Positions 5,261 to 11,904 of a DNA stretch of 11,904 nt are shown here, in pieces (position 1 is the first letter of the stretch; each line of letters starts with the position of its first letter). Below the pieces are notes generated by a model. The model was given only the letters and a program-made list of their open reading frames with translations, was not told the DNA's origin and did not search any database. The DNA is from Candidatus Woesearchaeota archaeon (lineage in GTDB: Archaea > Nanobdellota > Nanobdellia > Woesearchaeales > WJKV01). The DNA is taken from assembly GCA_019322855.1 (NCBI GenBank), contig JAHWIA010000014.1, forward strand, positions 1 through 11,904, read 5' to 3'. The translations under genes and the position numbers were made by a program.

Positions 5261-6349
5261 CTATAGATTGTAATAATCTTCTAACACGATTTTATCTAAT
5301 TCTTTAAGATTTTTTGCTATGAACAATCTTCCTTTTCCTATTGCTGAAATCTTTTCTGCCAATTTCTTCCCTTCCTTATCAAGATTAAGTCCTACCACGC
5401 TCACAGTGATTCCGTGGGCGTCTGCCAAGCTGACTGCGCTCAAGGTTTCTTTCTCAGGCTCTTCTCCAACAGTAGGCAGGGCGTCTGTCAATAAGATGAG
5501 ATGTTTGGTGGTTTCCCCTTCACCGAACATGCCTATTGCTTTCTTTATTGTCAATGCAACATCTGTCTGTCCTGTGACTCTTATCTGTGTGATCTCTTTC
5601 AATATCATATCAAATTCATAAGTGGGGGATAGTGTGCTTTTTACATCCTCTCCAAAAACAATAACCCCTACCTTATCCTTCTCTTCTATTGCCTTGAACG
5701 CGAGAGCAATGCCTGCTTTTTTCGCAGCATTGATCTTGTCTCCTTTCATGCTTGCTGATGAATCCAAAGCATATATAACTTCTATCTCGCCCTTGCTCTG
5801 CCTGTTATGGACCTTGAGATCATCCATTATCAATGTACCATGCCCTCGCCTGACAGCTGTCCTTATGGATTTCTTCACACTGATGTCTCTGTATCTCGCG
5901 TCTCTTGAATATTGTTTAACATCCTGCTTTGTACCGTGCCTATCCGGCTTGACATGCAATTTCTCGCCTAACTGTCCTGCAGGCACGAGTTTATCCAATT
6001 CCTCCATGTAAAGAACCAAGCTGGCAGCTTCTATCCCTTTCTCAGTGACCTGTTCATCTTTATCCAAGAAACCCTTATCCTTCAATTGGTCTATCTTTTC
6101 ATTGATCCTTTCTTTCAATTCTCTCTGGAATTCAGGGACCTTGATATTTTTCTCTACATACTTAGGATCATAGCCAGTCAATCTGCGGATGAAACGTTCG
6201 CCAAATAACTTTTTCGCAAGACTATAGTTATCGACAAAACGTTCAAACATCATGTCAGGCATGAAACCCCCCATTCCCTGATTGAAAGCATCAGCAATGA
6301 GTTTGCCATCTTCTATAACATCCTTGTCATTCTCCAGAACACTCTTCAT
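5261..6349 (-). CDS. VWA-domain protein, partner of the MoxR ATPase
   Basis: At least 362 residues from ATG 6349. The C-terminal von Willebrand factor A domain (about 187-360) has a complete metal-ion-dependent adhesion site: DSSAS (196-200), Thr262 in TGQTD and Asp289 in LLTDALPT. The N-terminal half (1-180) is helical and charged, as in archaeal VWA proteins that work with MoxR ATPases. MoxR/VWA pairs act as chaperone-like machines that insert metals or activate partner proteins; the client here is unknown. It lies directly behind the MoxR gene and is surely co-transcribed with it. The start is uncertain. Neither ATG 6349 nor TTG 6352 has a ribosome-binding site nearby, yet the frame is open upstream to about 6472 and overlaps the end of MoxR. 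The peptide just before ATG 6349 (EGKLGYGSEL) looks like real protein, so translation may begin upstream at a non-AUG codon such as CTG 6442. Confidence 0.9.
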   Translation of the reverse strand: MKSVLENDKDVIEDGKLIADAFNQGMGGFMPDMMFERFVDNYSLAKKLFGERFIRRLTGYDPKYVEKNIKVPEFQRELKERINEKIDQLKDKGFLDKDEQVTEKGIEAASLVLYMEELDKLVPAGQLGEKLHVKPDRHGTKQDVKQYSRDARYRDISVKKSIRTAVRRGHGTLIMDDLKVHNRQSKGEIEVIYALDSSASMKGDKINAAKKAGIALAFKAIEEKDKVGVIVFGEDVKSTLSPTYEFDMILKEITQIRVTGQTDVALTIKKAIGMFGEGETTKHLILLTDALPTVGEEPEKETLSAVSLADAHGITVSVVGLNLDKEGKKLAEKISAIGKGRLFIAKNLKELDKIVLEDYYNL

Positions 6350-6434
6350 CAATTCAGAACCGTAGCCCAGCTTACCTTCTACTTCCTCTGCTTCACTATA
6401 CTGCTCTATCTCTACGTTCTCTTCCTGTTCCTGT

Positions 6435-7493
6435 TCACCCAGCCTCTCCTTCTTCCTTGCTGGCCATCATGCTTCTATACTGGGCATTGCTCTGTAGAAA
6501 TTTCTCCAACTCTTCTTTGATGAATGCGCTCACATCCTTAAGATATTTGATAGACGGCTTTAATTTTATCCTATGCCTAAGCACGCTTATCATGCTATCC
6601 TGTATGTCTTCATAACTTACTTTTTTCCTGTTGCTGAGATAAGCATTGCTCTGCGCCCTCTCATACAAACCGATGGTTGCCCTGACACTAGGCTTCCTTT
6701 CAAGATCCTTGCTGTTCCTCAAAGTCCTGACAAACTCAATCATCACATCTATCAGATTTTCAGGAAACTCAACATCAACAGATTCTCCGCTCTTTGCAAT
6801 TATTTCTTTCTCAATCTTCAGGCTGTCTGGATAGTCCATGTAAACAAGATCAAACCTGTCCATGAAAACTTCTGACAATCGTTCAGTTCCTGCGAAATCT
6901 TCAGGATTCATCGTGCCGATAAAGATGAAGTCTGCAGGAAGATCAATGGCATAGCTTCCTATTGTTGCGCAACCTTCTTCCAATACTTGAAGCAAAGAAT
7001 TCTGCAGTTTCTCAGGGCATCTGTTTAGTTCGTCAAAAAACAAGACTCCTTTATTTGCCTTGAATATCTTTCCTGGCGTGAAAGCTTCCATTGACAACGG
7101 TCCATACTTTATTGCTTTCAGCGGGTCAATGTCTCCAAGAAGATCCTCAGATGTAAGATCCGGACTTCCTTGTATCCTGATGAAACGCTGTTCACCGCTT
7201 GCTTTTCTTGTCTCAAAATTCTTGTTCTTTTTCTTTTTCTCAATACAAGCAGGACACAATGGCTTGTCTGGCGTACAATGATATTCGCAATCCTTGACAA
7301 CTTCAATCTCAGGAAGGATTGCTGCAAGATTCCTCGCGAGCGTTGTCTTACCAATGCCTGGCGGACCGACAACGATCACGTGTCTGTTCATGATTAAGGC
7401 AGACTTCAATTGCTTCTTGACACTAGTCTGGCCAATAATCCAATCAAAATTTTCTTTTACAAGTTGGTTTTTAAATTGGGTTGGGATTGCCAT
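6435..7493 (-). CDS. MoxR-type AAA+ ATPase
   Basis: A 352-residue AAA+ ATPase of the MoxR / magnesium-chelatase-I group. Walker A is GPPGIGKT (43-50), Walker B VLFFDELNR (150-158), sensor 1 GTMNPED (193-199, Asn196), a probable arginine finger Arg213 (DRFD) and a sensor 2 region PSVRATIGLYERA (268-280, Arg271). Between Walker A and the central pore region sits an insert with four cysteines, CX3CX6CX2C (Cys69, 73, 80, 83), followed by a lysine run; it looks like a small zinc knuckle. MoxR ATPases use ATP to remodel or load metals into partner proteins together with a VWA protein, encoded just downstream. ATG 7493 is preferred because the TATA box at 7524-7533 predicts a start near 7502. ATG 7517, eight codons longer, would lie upstream of that start point. 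It is divergent from pgk. Confidence 0.92.
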   Translation of the reverse strand: MAIPTQFKNQLVKENFDWIIGQTSVKKQLKSALIMNRHVIVVGPPGIGKTTLARNLAAILPEIEVVKDCEYHCTPDKPLCPACIEKKKKNKNFETRKASGEQRFIRIQGSPDLTSEDLLGDIDPLKAIKYGPLSMEAFTPGKIFKANKGVLFFDELNRCPEKLQNSLLQVLEEGCATIGSYAIDLPADFIFIGTMNPEDFAGTERLSEVFMDRFDLVYMDYPDSLKIEKEIIAKSGESVDVEFPENLIDVMIEFVRTLRNSKDLERKPSVRATIGLYERAQSNAYLSNRKKVSYEDIQDSMISVLRHRIKLKPSIKYLKDVSAFIKEELEKFLQSNAQYRSMMASKEEGEAG

Positions 7494-7523
7494 TTTATAC
7501 GCCTTAACTTTAATCATGGAAAG

Positions 7524-7533
7524 TTTATAAAAC
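7524..7533 (-). promoter_or_regulatory. TATA box for the MoxR-VWA operon
   Basis: The minus strand reads TTTTATAAAC, centred near 7529. It is 36 bp before ATG 7493 and only 12 bp before ATG 7517, which favours the shorter protein with a leader of about 9 nt. Confidence 0.45.
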
Positions 7534-7586
7534 TGATGTTTTTTCAGTCGAAGAATTTTTCAGAAATCGACAAAAAAGCATAAACA

Positions 7587-7593
7587 TTATAAA
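7587..7593 (+). promoter_or_regulatory. TATA box for pgk
   Basis: TTATAAA is centred at 7590, exactly 26 bp before ATG 7616, and no Shine-Dalgarno sequence precedes the ATG. A leaderless transcript is expected. Confidence 0.6.
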
Positions 7594-7615
7594 GGCCGAA
7601 TACCTAAATATTACA

Positions 7616-8686
7616 ATGACAAAAAGGGGCGGTTTTTTTACTATTGATGATATAGATTTCAATAATAAGATAGTTCTTCTGCGCGTGGATTATAATGTGC
7701 CTCTTGACAATAAAGGAAAGATCGTAGATGATACCAGGATAAAAAAAACCTTGCCTACGATCAAGCTTCTTCTCAGGAAAGGTGCTAAACAGATAATCAT
7801 CATCAGTCATCTCGGCAGGCCAAAGAGCAAGAAAGAATCTAAATACAGCTTGAAAAAGGTCGCTACTAGGCTGCAGATATTGATCAAGAAGCCTGTGAAG
7901 TTTGAAAAAGCCACGCTCAAGGATAGAATATTAATGCTCGAAAATCTCAGGTTCAATAAAGGAGAGGAAAAAAACGACAAGCAGTTCGCAAAAAAACTGG
8001 CCAAGATGGCAGACCTCTATGTGAATGATGCTTTTTCTAACAGCCACAGAAAACACGCCAGCATGTGCGCAATAACTAATTACCTTCCGGGCTGTGCCGG
8101 CCTGCTCTTGAAAAATGAAATTGAAGTGATGCAGAATGCAATAGATAAGCCAAAACGACCGTTTGTCGCGATCGTCGGGGGAGGAAAGATAAACACTAAA
8201 CTGCCGCTGATGAAAACAATGGTGAAAAAGGCAGACAAAGTGCTGGTCGGAAGCTCGATTGCACAGGCTTTGAAGAAAAAGAAATCCATCAAAAACAAGA
8301 AGATACTATTTCCTGTAGATTTTATAGAAAAAGATTCAAAATACTATGACATTGGTCCAAAGACAATCAAAGGATTCACAAACATTATAATGAAGGCAAA
8401 AACAATCTGCTGGAATGGCCCTGTTGGATGGTACGAGAAAAAAGAATATGAAAAAGGTACAAAAGCAATCGCCAAGGCAATAGCCGTTGCCACAAAAAAG
8501 AACAAGGCAATCTCGATCGCAGGCGGAGGAGAGACCGGAGAAGCTATCAAGAGATTTAAATTGACAAACAAATTTACACACGTAAGTACTGGCGGAGGTG
8601 CCAGTTTGATGCTCTGGCAGGGAAAAGAACTGCCTGCAATCAAGGCCCTGAAACAGAGCTATCGCAAGTTCAAGAACAAATTCTGA
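7616..8686 (+). CDS. pgk: Phosphoglycerate kinase
   Basis: A 356-residue enzyme of lower glycolysis/gluconeogenesis, interconverting 1,3-bisphosphoglycerate + ADP with 3-phosphoglycerate + ATP. The family signature LLRVDYNVPL (21-30) is intact. Substrate-binding residues are visible: Asp25 and Asn27, Arg41, His65 and Arg68 in SHLGRP, Arg112, Arg145 in SHRKH. Nucleotide-side motifs are GGGKINTK (188-195, usually GGAKxxDK; both lysines kept), WNGPVGWYE, GGGET (303-307) and STGGGAS (324-330). It is shorter than typical enzymes of about 390-410 residues and very lysine-rich, with a basic C-terminal tail, but both lobes are complete, so it should be active. The start is fixed by a TATA box 26 bp upstream. 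The antiporter gene follows after 77 bp with its own promoter. Confidence 0.96.
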   Translation: MTKRGGFFTIDDIDFNNKIVLLRVDYNVPLDNKGKIVDDTRIKKTLPTIKLLLRKGAKQIIIISHLGRPKSKKESKYSLKKVATRLQILIKKPVKFEKATLKDRILMLENLRFNKGEEKNDKQFAKKLAKMADLYVNDAFSNSHRKHASMCAITNYLPGCAGLLLKNEIEVMQNAIDKPKRPFVAIVGGGKINTKLPLMKTMVKKADKVLVGSSIAQALKKKKSIKNKKILFPVDFIEKDSKYYDIGPKTIKGFTNIIMKAKTICWNGPVGWYEKKEYEKGTKAIAKAIAVATKKNKAISIAGGGETGEAIKRFKLTNKFTHVSTGGGASLMLWQGKELPAIKALKQSYRKFKNKF

Positions 8687-8712
8687 GCAAATCCAAGGGC
8701 AGAATATAAAAA

Positions 8713-8724
8713 TATTTATAAACC
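8713..8724 (+). promoter_or_regulatory. Distal TATA box for the antiporter gene
   Basis: TATTTATAAACC is centred near 8718 and predicts a start at about 8745. The resulting leader of about 19 nt would include the Shine-Dalgarno sequence GAGGTGA at 8753-8759. Confidence 0.45.
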
Positions 8725-8732
8725 AAAAAGGA

Positions 8733-8745
8733 TTTTATATATAAA
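8733..8745 (+). promoter_or_regulatory. Proximal TATA box for the antiporter gene
   Basis: TTTATATATAAAT is centred near 8739, 25 bp before GTG 8764. If used, transcription would start at or within a base or two of the start codon and omit the Shine-Dalgarno sequence. Confidence 0.35.
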
Positions 8746-8763
8746 TACGAAAGAGGTGAGGCA

Positions 8764-10494
8764 GTGGAAAGCATATTCATTAGTCTAGCAATAATTATTG
8801 TAGCGACTACTTTTATCGGTTATGTAATGAGACTCCTAAAGCAGCCATTGGTTCCTGCCTATGTTCTTGCAGGTCTTGCACTGGGTCCGAGCGGTCTGAT
8901 CCTTATTGCGAACAAGATCAATATTCCTGCAGTCACTACTGCTGTAAAAGCGATAACTATCTCGAACAACGACATTGTAAACACTCTTTCTGTAATGGGT
9001 ATCGCACTGATGCTGTTCATTGTAGGACTTGAAATAGATTTCAAAAAGTTGAAATCAGTCTCATTGATAAGCACTCTCGGAGGAAGTATCCAGATTGTCA
9101 TCATGTTCGTGATAGGTTATCTTGTTGCATCCATTCTGGGCTTTGTGCAGCTCCACGCAACTTATCTAGGACTAGTGCTTGCATTCTCTTCTACAGTCAT
9201 TGTCATCAAACTGCTTTCAGACAAGAGAGAACTGGATACTCTGCACGGCAGGATTGTAGTAGGCATATTGTTGGTTGAGGATATATTTGCGATCATTGCA
9301 ATCTCCATCATCTCGACCAGTAACGGCGGATCTTTCCATACACTAGTACTTCCTCTACTAAAGGCCTTGGTCGTGTTCGGGGTAGCAATCTTTGCTGGCA
9401 AATACATCTTTCCCTCAATGTTCAAGTTCGCAGCAAAGAGCAGTGAATTATTATTTTTACTAGCAGTCGCGATCTGTTTTCTTTTCGCTTCAGTATTCAA
9501 TATACTAGGCTTATCAATCATCATCGGCGCGTTCATCGCAGGCGTGGCATTAGGTAACTTGGAATATAACATAGAGATAATAAGCAGGATAAAGCCTTTA
9601 AAGGATTTTTTCGCCACAATATTCTTTGCATCGCTTGGTCTTCAGCTATCAATAACAGCACTGAAAGACATCTGGCTCCCACTCATAGTTTTCATAATAA
9701 TAATACTTCTTTTAAAGCCTTTCATCACCTTCATGATCTGTTCTGTGTTCGGCTATAAAAAGAAAGTAGGATTTTTGTCAGCCATAACCCTATCCCAGAC
9801 AAGCGAATTTTCATTAATAATTATCAGCACAGGTTTGGCTCTTGGCCACGTGACAAAATCCATCTTTGGCATGGTCATCCTGCTCGCCATCGTCACAATG
9901 GTCACCACGACATATAAAGTACAGTACGATCACAAATTATACAGGAAACTGGCCAAAAAACTAAGCTTCTTCGAAAAAATGATTCCTGTGAAGCACGGTC
10001 TTGAATATGTAAAGCAAAAGCAGCATGAAGTCGTGCTCTGTGGTTATAATAGGATAGGCTCTGTAGTCTATGGAACATTAAAGAAATTGAAAAAAGAAAT
10101 CCTTGTTATAGATTATAATCCAGAAGTCATCTCGAAACTGATAGACAAGAAGATTCATTGCATCTATGGCGACATTGGAGATATTGAGATCATAGAAAGG
10201 ATGAACCTGAAAAAGGTCAAGATGATAATCTCTACTGTCCCTGACACGAGCGAGAATCTTCTATTGATAAGGAAAGCAAAAGAATACAATCCTAATATCA
10301 TAGTTCTTGTAAGATCAAGCCATGTTGATGAAGCTTTGAAACTATACGATCATGGCGCAGATTATGTGATTTTGCCTCACATAATAGGAGGGGAACATGT
10401 AAGCGTACTTCTTGAGAAGTTCGGCAAGGTCGAGAATGTGGTCAAGGGAAAGATCAAGCACATCATGGCTTTGAAAAAACACAAAGAAACCTGA
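8764..10494 (+). CDS. CPA2-type cation:proton antiporter with TrkA-N (RCK) domain
   Basis: A 576-residue KefB/KefC-like transporter. The membrane domain (about 1-385) has many hydrophobic helices and family motifs: QPLVPAYVLAGLALGPSG near the N-terminus, MLFIVGLEIDFKKL, AFSSTVIVIKLL, and the ion-binding pair Glu172-Asp173 in GILLVEDIFAI, where other CPA2 members have QD or DD. A cytoplasmic RCK/TrkA-N Rossmann domain (about 422-545) begins VVLCGYNRIG, with the acidic end of strand two in LVIDYNPE suggesting NAD(H) binding, and continues with IYGDIGDIEIIE. No TrkA-C domain follows. It should exchange K+ or Na+ for H+ across the membrane with gating by nucleotide; ion choice is unknown. The start is GTG with a strong GAGGTGA ribosome-binding site. 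It is convergent with the PfkB gene, 28 bp apart. Confidence 0.93.
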   Translation: MESIFISLAIIIVATTFIGYVMRLLKQPLVPAYVLAGLALGPSGLILIANKINIPAVTTAVKAITISNNDIVNTLSVMGIALMLFIVGLEIDFKKLKSVSLISTLGGSIQIVIMFVIGYLVASILGFVQLHATYLGLVLAFSSTVIVIKLLSDKRELDTLHGRIVVGILLVEDIFAIIAISIISTSNGGSFHTLVLPLLKALVVFGVAIFAGKYIFPSMFKFAAKSSELLFLLAVAICFLFASVFNILGLSIIIGAFIAGVALGNLEYNIEIISRIKPLKDFFATIFFASLGLQLSITALKDIWLPLIVFIIIILLLKPFITFMICSVFGYKKKVGFLSAITLSQTSEFSLIIISTGLALGHVTKSIFGMVILLAIVTMVTTTYKVQYDHKLYRKLAKKLSFFEKMIPVKHGLEYVKQKQHEVVLCGYNRIGSVVYGTLKKLKKEILVIDYNPEVISKLIDKKIHCIYGDIGDIEIIERMNLKKVKMIISTVPDTSENLLLIRKAKEYNPNIIVLVRSSHVDEALKLYDHGADYVILPHIIGGEHVSVLLEKFGKVENVVKGKIKHIMALKKHKET

Positions 10495-10522
10495 AGAGAT
10501 CATAATCAAAAATCAGGAATAA

Positions 10523-11500
10523 TTACAAGTTCTTCTTCACAACAAGAGGACTTTTCTTTTTTATCTTTGATATAATCTCTTTCAAAGATAGCAATTTTTC
10601 TTTTGCACCGAGATGGCTTATCACACTCTCTGCTTCAACCTGCCCTAATTGGAGGCAATACTCCAGAGGTTTATTCTTTATCATGCCTGTAATGACTCCT
10701 GAAGCGAACGCGTCTCCTGCACCTGTAGCTTCTACTATCTTGACACCTTTTGCCTTTACAAAATAAAGTTCAAAACCATTGCTCGCATAAGCACCTTTAG
10801 GTCCTTCTGTGATACATACTATTTTCGGACCTGAACTATGCAATTTCTTCATCTGTTTGCTAACGATAGTCTGCTTTGTCAAAAGTTTTGCTTCGTTATA
10901 ATTGAGAACAAGCACATCTACATTTCTCAGCAAACGTGCAAGAAAGCGAGGTCCTTTCGCAGCGAGATACGTGCTGGTGTTCAGTGCAACCTTTATTTTG
11001 TTCTTCTGGGCAAAGGCTGCCAATTTTTCCTGTGTTCTATAGGCGCTGCCAAGCATTGTCCCGAAATAAAAGAATTTTGGCTTATCTTTCTTGATCTTGC
11101 TTATCTTTATGTCCTTGTACTTAAGATCATCATTGCTTCCTTTATGCACAAGTATTGTCCTGTCATGCCCGTACGCATCCAAAATAACACTATACCCTGA
11201 ATGCCCTCTTTGAACAAGCATGCTTGTGTCAATCTTTTCTTTTTCCAGGGCAGAACGGATCTGTTCGCTGTTATCATCCTTTCCTATGTTACCCATCACG
11301 CCCGTCTTCAGGCCTAAACGAGAAAAAGCAACTGCAGTGTTGCTCGCGCCGCCTCCGGTATCGAACCTCATCTTCTTGATCAAAATCTTGCTGCCAAAAG
11401 GCACGTGCACTAATCCTTTCTTCTTGTCCTGGAAAAGCCTGTTCTCTGTATCTACAAAAACATCAACATTTGCTCCGCCGACACAAATTACATCAAACAT
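10523..11500 (-). CDS. PfkB-family carbohydrate/nucleoside kinase
   Basis: A 325-residue ribokinase-fold kinase. It starts with the usual strand VICVGGANVD. The N-terminal family signature is TGGGASNTAVAFSRLGLKTG (48-67) and the C-terminal one is EATGAGDAFASG (257-268) with catalytic base Asp263 and its anion hole GAGD. NYNEAKLL (200-207) and TEGPKGA (231-237) complete the ATP/metal site. The family phosphorylates ribose, fructose-6-phosphate, adenosine or other nucleosides; residues seen do not decide which. ATG 11500 is chosen over an in-frame upstream start because it begins exactly at the first beta strand, with AAGGA about 8 nt upstream and the stop of the upstream membrane-protein gene one base away (TAA-A-ATG), a coupled arrangement. 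It is the second gene of its operon. Confidence 0.92.
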   Translation of the reverse strand: MFDVICVGGANVDVFVDTENRLFQDKKKGLVHVPFGSKILIKKMRFDTGGGASNTAVAFSRLGLKTGVMGNIGKDDNSEQIRSALEKEKIDTSMLVQRGHSGYSVILDAYGHDRTILVHKGSNDDLKYKDIKISKIKKDKPKFFYFGTMLGSAYRTQEKLAAFAQKNKIKVALNTSTYLAAKGPRFLARLLRNVDVLVLNYNEAKLLTKQTIVSKQMKKLHSSGPKIVCITEGPKGAYASNGFELYFVKAKGVKIVEATGAGDAFASGVITGMIKNKPLEYCLQLGQVEAESVISHLGAKEKLLSLKEIISKIKKKSPLVVKKNL

Positions 11501-11501
11501 T

Positions 11502-11821
11502 TTATTTCCTTGCTCTTCTCTTGACTGCAAAGTAATAGATTATCGCTCCTACAGGTATAAATAATTGTATCAGGACTATTATTACTATCCATACTGTCTT
11601 CTGGCCTTCTTTGGCAAAATTTCTTTTTGCGCAATCTATCAGCATCAAGAGCCAGAAAATAAAGAAAGCTATCAATATCGCGAATATGATCAATGCAGGG
11701 AATAAAACTGCAGATCCAGAGGATTCTGGTTCTGTTTCTTCTTCCAAGATGAACTCTTCCTCAATAGGTTCTGGTAATGGCGGAAGTTCTTCTGCAATCT
11801 CAGGAACAACAGGAACTTCTT
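11502..11821 (-). CDS. PLDc_N-type membrane protein (5' end corrupted/partial)
   Basis: The readable part encodes a Pro/Glu-rich stretch (EVPVVPEIAEELPPLPEPI, then more Glu) followed by two transmembrane helices: ALIIFAILIAFFIFWLLMLI and VWIVIIVLIQLFIPVGAIIY, ending in the basic KRRARK. The pair separated by DCAKRNFAKEGQKTVW, with the second helix ending in P-x-GAIIYY, is the phospholipase-D nuclease N-terminal (PLDc_N) membrane domain found in many small membrane proteins; no catalytic domain follows. Upstream of 11821 the gene runs into a perfect inverted repeat, so its true start is not on this strand here. The other arm (11822-11904, plus strand) appears to carry the same gene's sense sequence, reading QEIDVSVEEVPVVPEI, suggesting how the true protein continues N-terminally. 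A frame start at TTG 11825 exists but is likely an artefact. Confidence 0.72.
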
Positions 11822-11904
11822 TCAAGAAATTGACGTTTCTGTGGAAGAAGTTCCTGTTGTTCCTGAGATTGCAGAAGAACTTCCGCCATTACCAGAACCT
11901 ATTG
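11762..11904. repeat. Terminal 60-bp perfect inverted repeat
   Basis: Bases 11762-11821 are the exact reverse complement of 11845-11904, separated by a 23-nt spacer (11822-11844). The repeat reaches the last base of the window, so it may extend further. Both arms encode the same Pro/Glu-rich peptide of the PLDc_N-type gene on opposite strands. This is the pattern of a fold-back join at the end of an assembled or amplified fragment; a true genomic palindrome is the alternative. Confidence 0.9.

Noticed and set aside
5319..6011. Two plus-strand frames of 100 and 129 codons
   Set aside because: Lie wholly inside the VWA gene on the other strand, with no recognisable domain or promoter.
8336..8643. 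Minus-strand frames of 81 and 99 codons within pgk
   Set aside because: Shadows of the lysine-rich pgk coding sequence; Phe/Cys-rich without motifs.
9162..9617. Minus-strand frame of 151 codons
   Set aside because: Antisense of the antiporter membrane domain; no family features.
11502..11825. TTG 11825 as the true start of the PLDc_N-type protein
   Set aside because: The start falls in the spacer of the terminal inverted repeat, past the point where the sequence seems to fold back, and has no ribosome-binding site.
1..11904. CRISPR array, tRNA, insertion sequence or phage/defence genes
   Set aside because: I saw no regularly spaced direct repeats, no tRNA-like cloverleaf with a conserved T-loop, and no transposase, integrase or nuclease domains; gaps between genes are all under about 225 bp. 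The MoxR-VWA pair can occur in defence-like systems elsewhere, but nothing here supports that.

Overview
The window reads as a piece of an archaeal chromosome, most likely from a small-genome DPANN-type lineage (Woesearchaeota/Pacearchaeota-like). The gene set points there: transcription factor S, an ER-type (S26B) signal peptidase, the wyosine tRNA enzyme Taw1, an NMD3-related ribosome factor and a divergent, short phosphoglycerate kinase. So does the promoter style: A/T-rich TATA boxes placed about 26-28 bp before the start codons of most first genes, which implies leaderless mRNAs. Genes inside operons instead carry Shine-Dalgarno sequences. The lineage is an inference from gene content and was not tested by a tree.

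Layout, left to right. At 1-469 (-) lies a partial NMD3-like gene, divergent from a (+) operon of signal peptidase (557-1213), TFS (1220-1540) and a DUF167/YggU protein (1525-1773). A small (-) operon follows, with a CxxC/CxxxC zinc-finger protein (1920-2123) and a 41-residue protein (1777-1902). Next come an unrecognised PepSY-like protein (2345-2860, -) and Taw1 (2937-3860, +), which are divergent. Taw1 ends convergently against a metallophosphoesterase (3857-4471, -) and the two share their stop bases. Divergent from the phosphoesterase is a membrane-anchored, very acidic protein (4560-5249, +). It converges on a MoxR-type AAA ATPase / VWA protein pair (7493 down to 5261, -). Phosphoglycerate kinase (7616-8686, +) and a CPA2-type cation/proton antiporter with a NAD-binding RCK domain (8764-10494, +) follow. 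The window closes with a (-) operon of a PLDc_N-type two-helix membrane protein and a PfkB-family sugar or nucleoside kinase (11821 down to 10523).

Functionally this is mostly housekeeping: protein export, transcript cleavage, tRNA(Phe) modification, ribosome maturation, lower glycolysis and ion homeostasis. The MoxR-VWA pair is the one clear multi-protein machine, a chaperone-like ATPase with a metal-dependent adhesion partner; its target is not visible here. I found no CRISPR array, tRNA, rRNA, transposon or phage gene, and no stretch over 300 bases without a gene.

The points most worth a second look are: (1) a perfect 60-bp inverted repeat at the extreme right end, which looks like a fold-back join and corrupts the start of the last gene; (2) the VWA reading frame, which stays open well upstream of its first usable start codon and overlaps the end of the MoxR gene; (3) the very regular leaderless promoter spacing, with the antiporter gene carrying two tandem TATA boxes; and (4) a 41-residue protein gene with a good ribosome-binding site.
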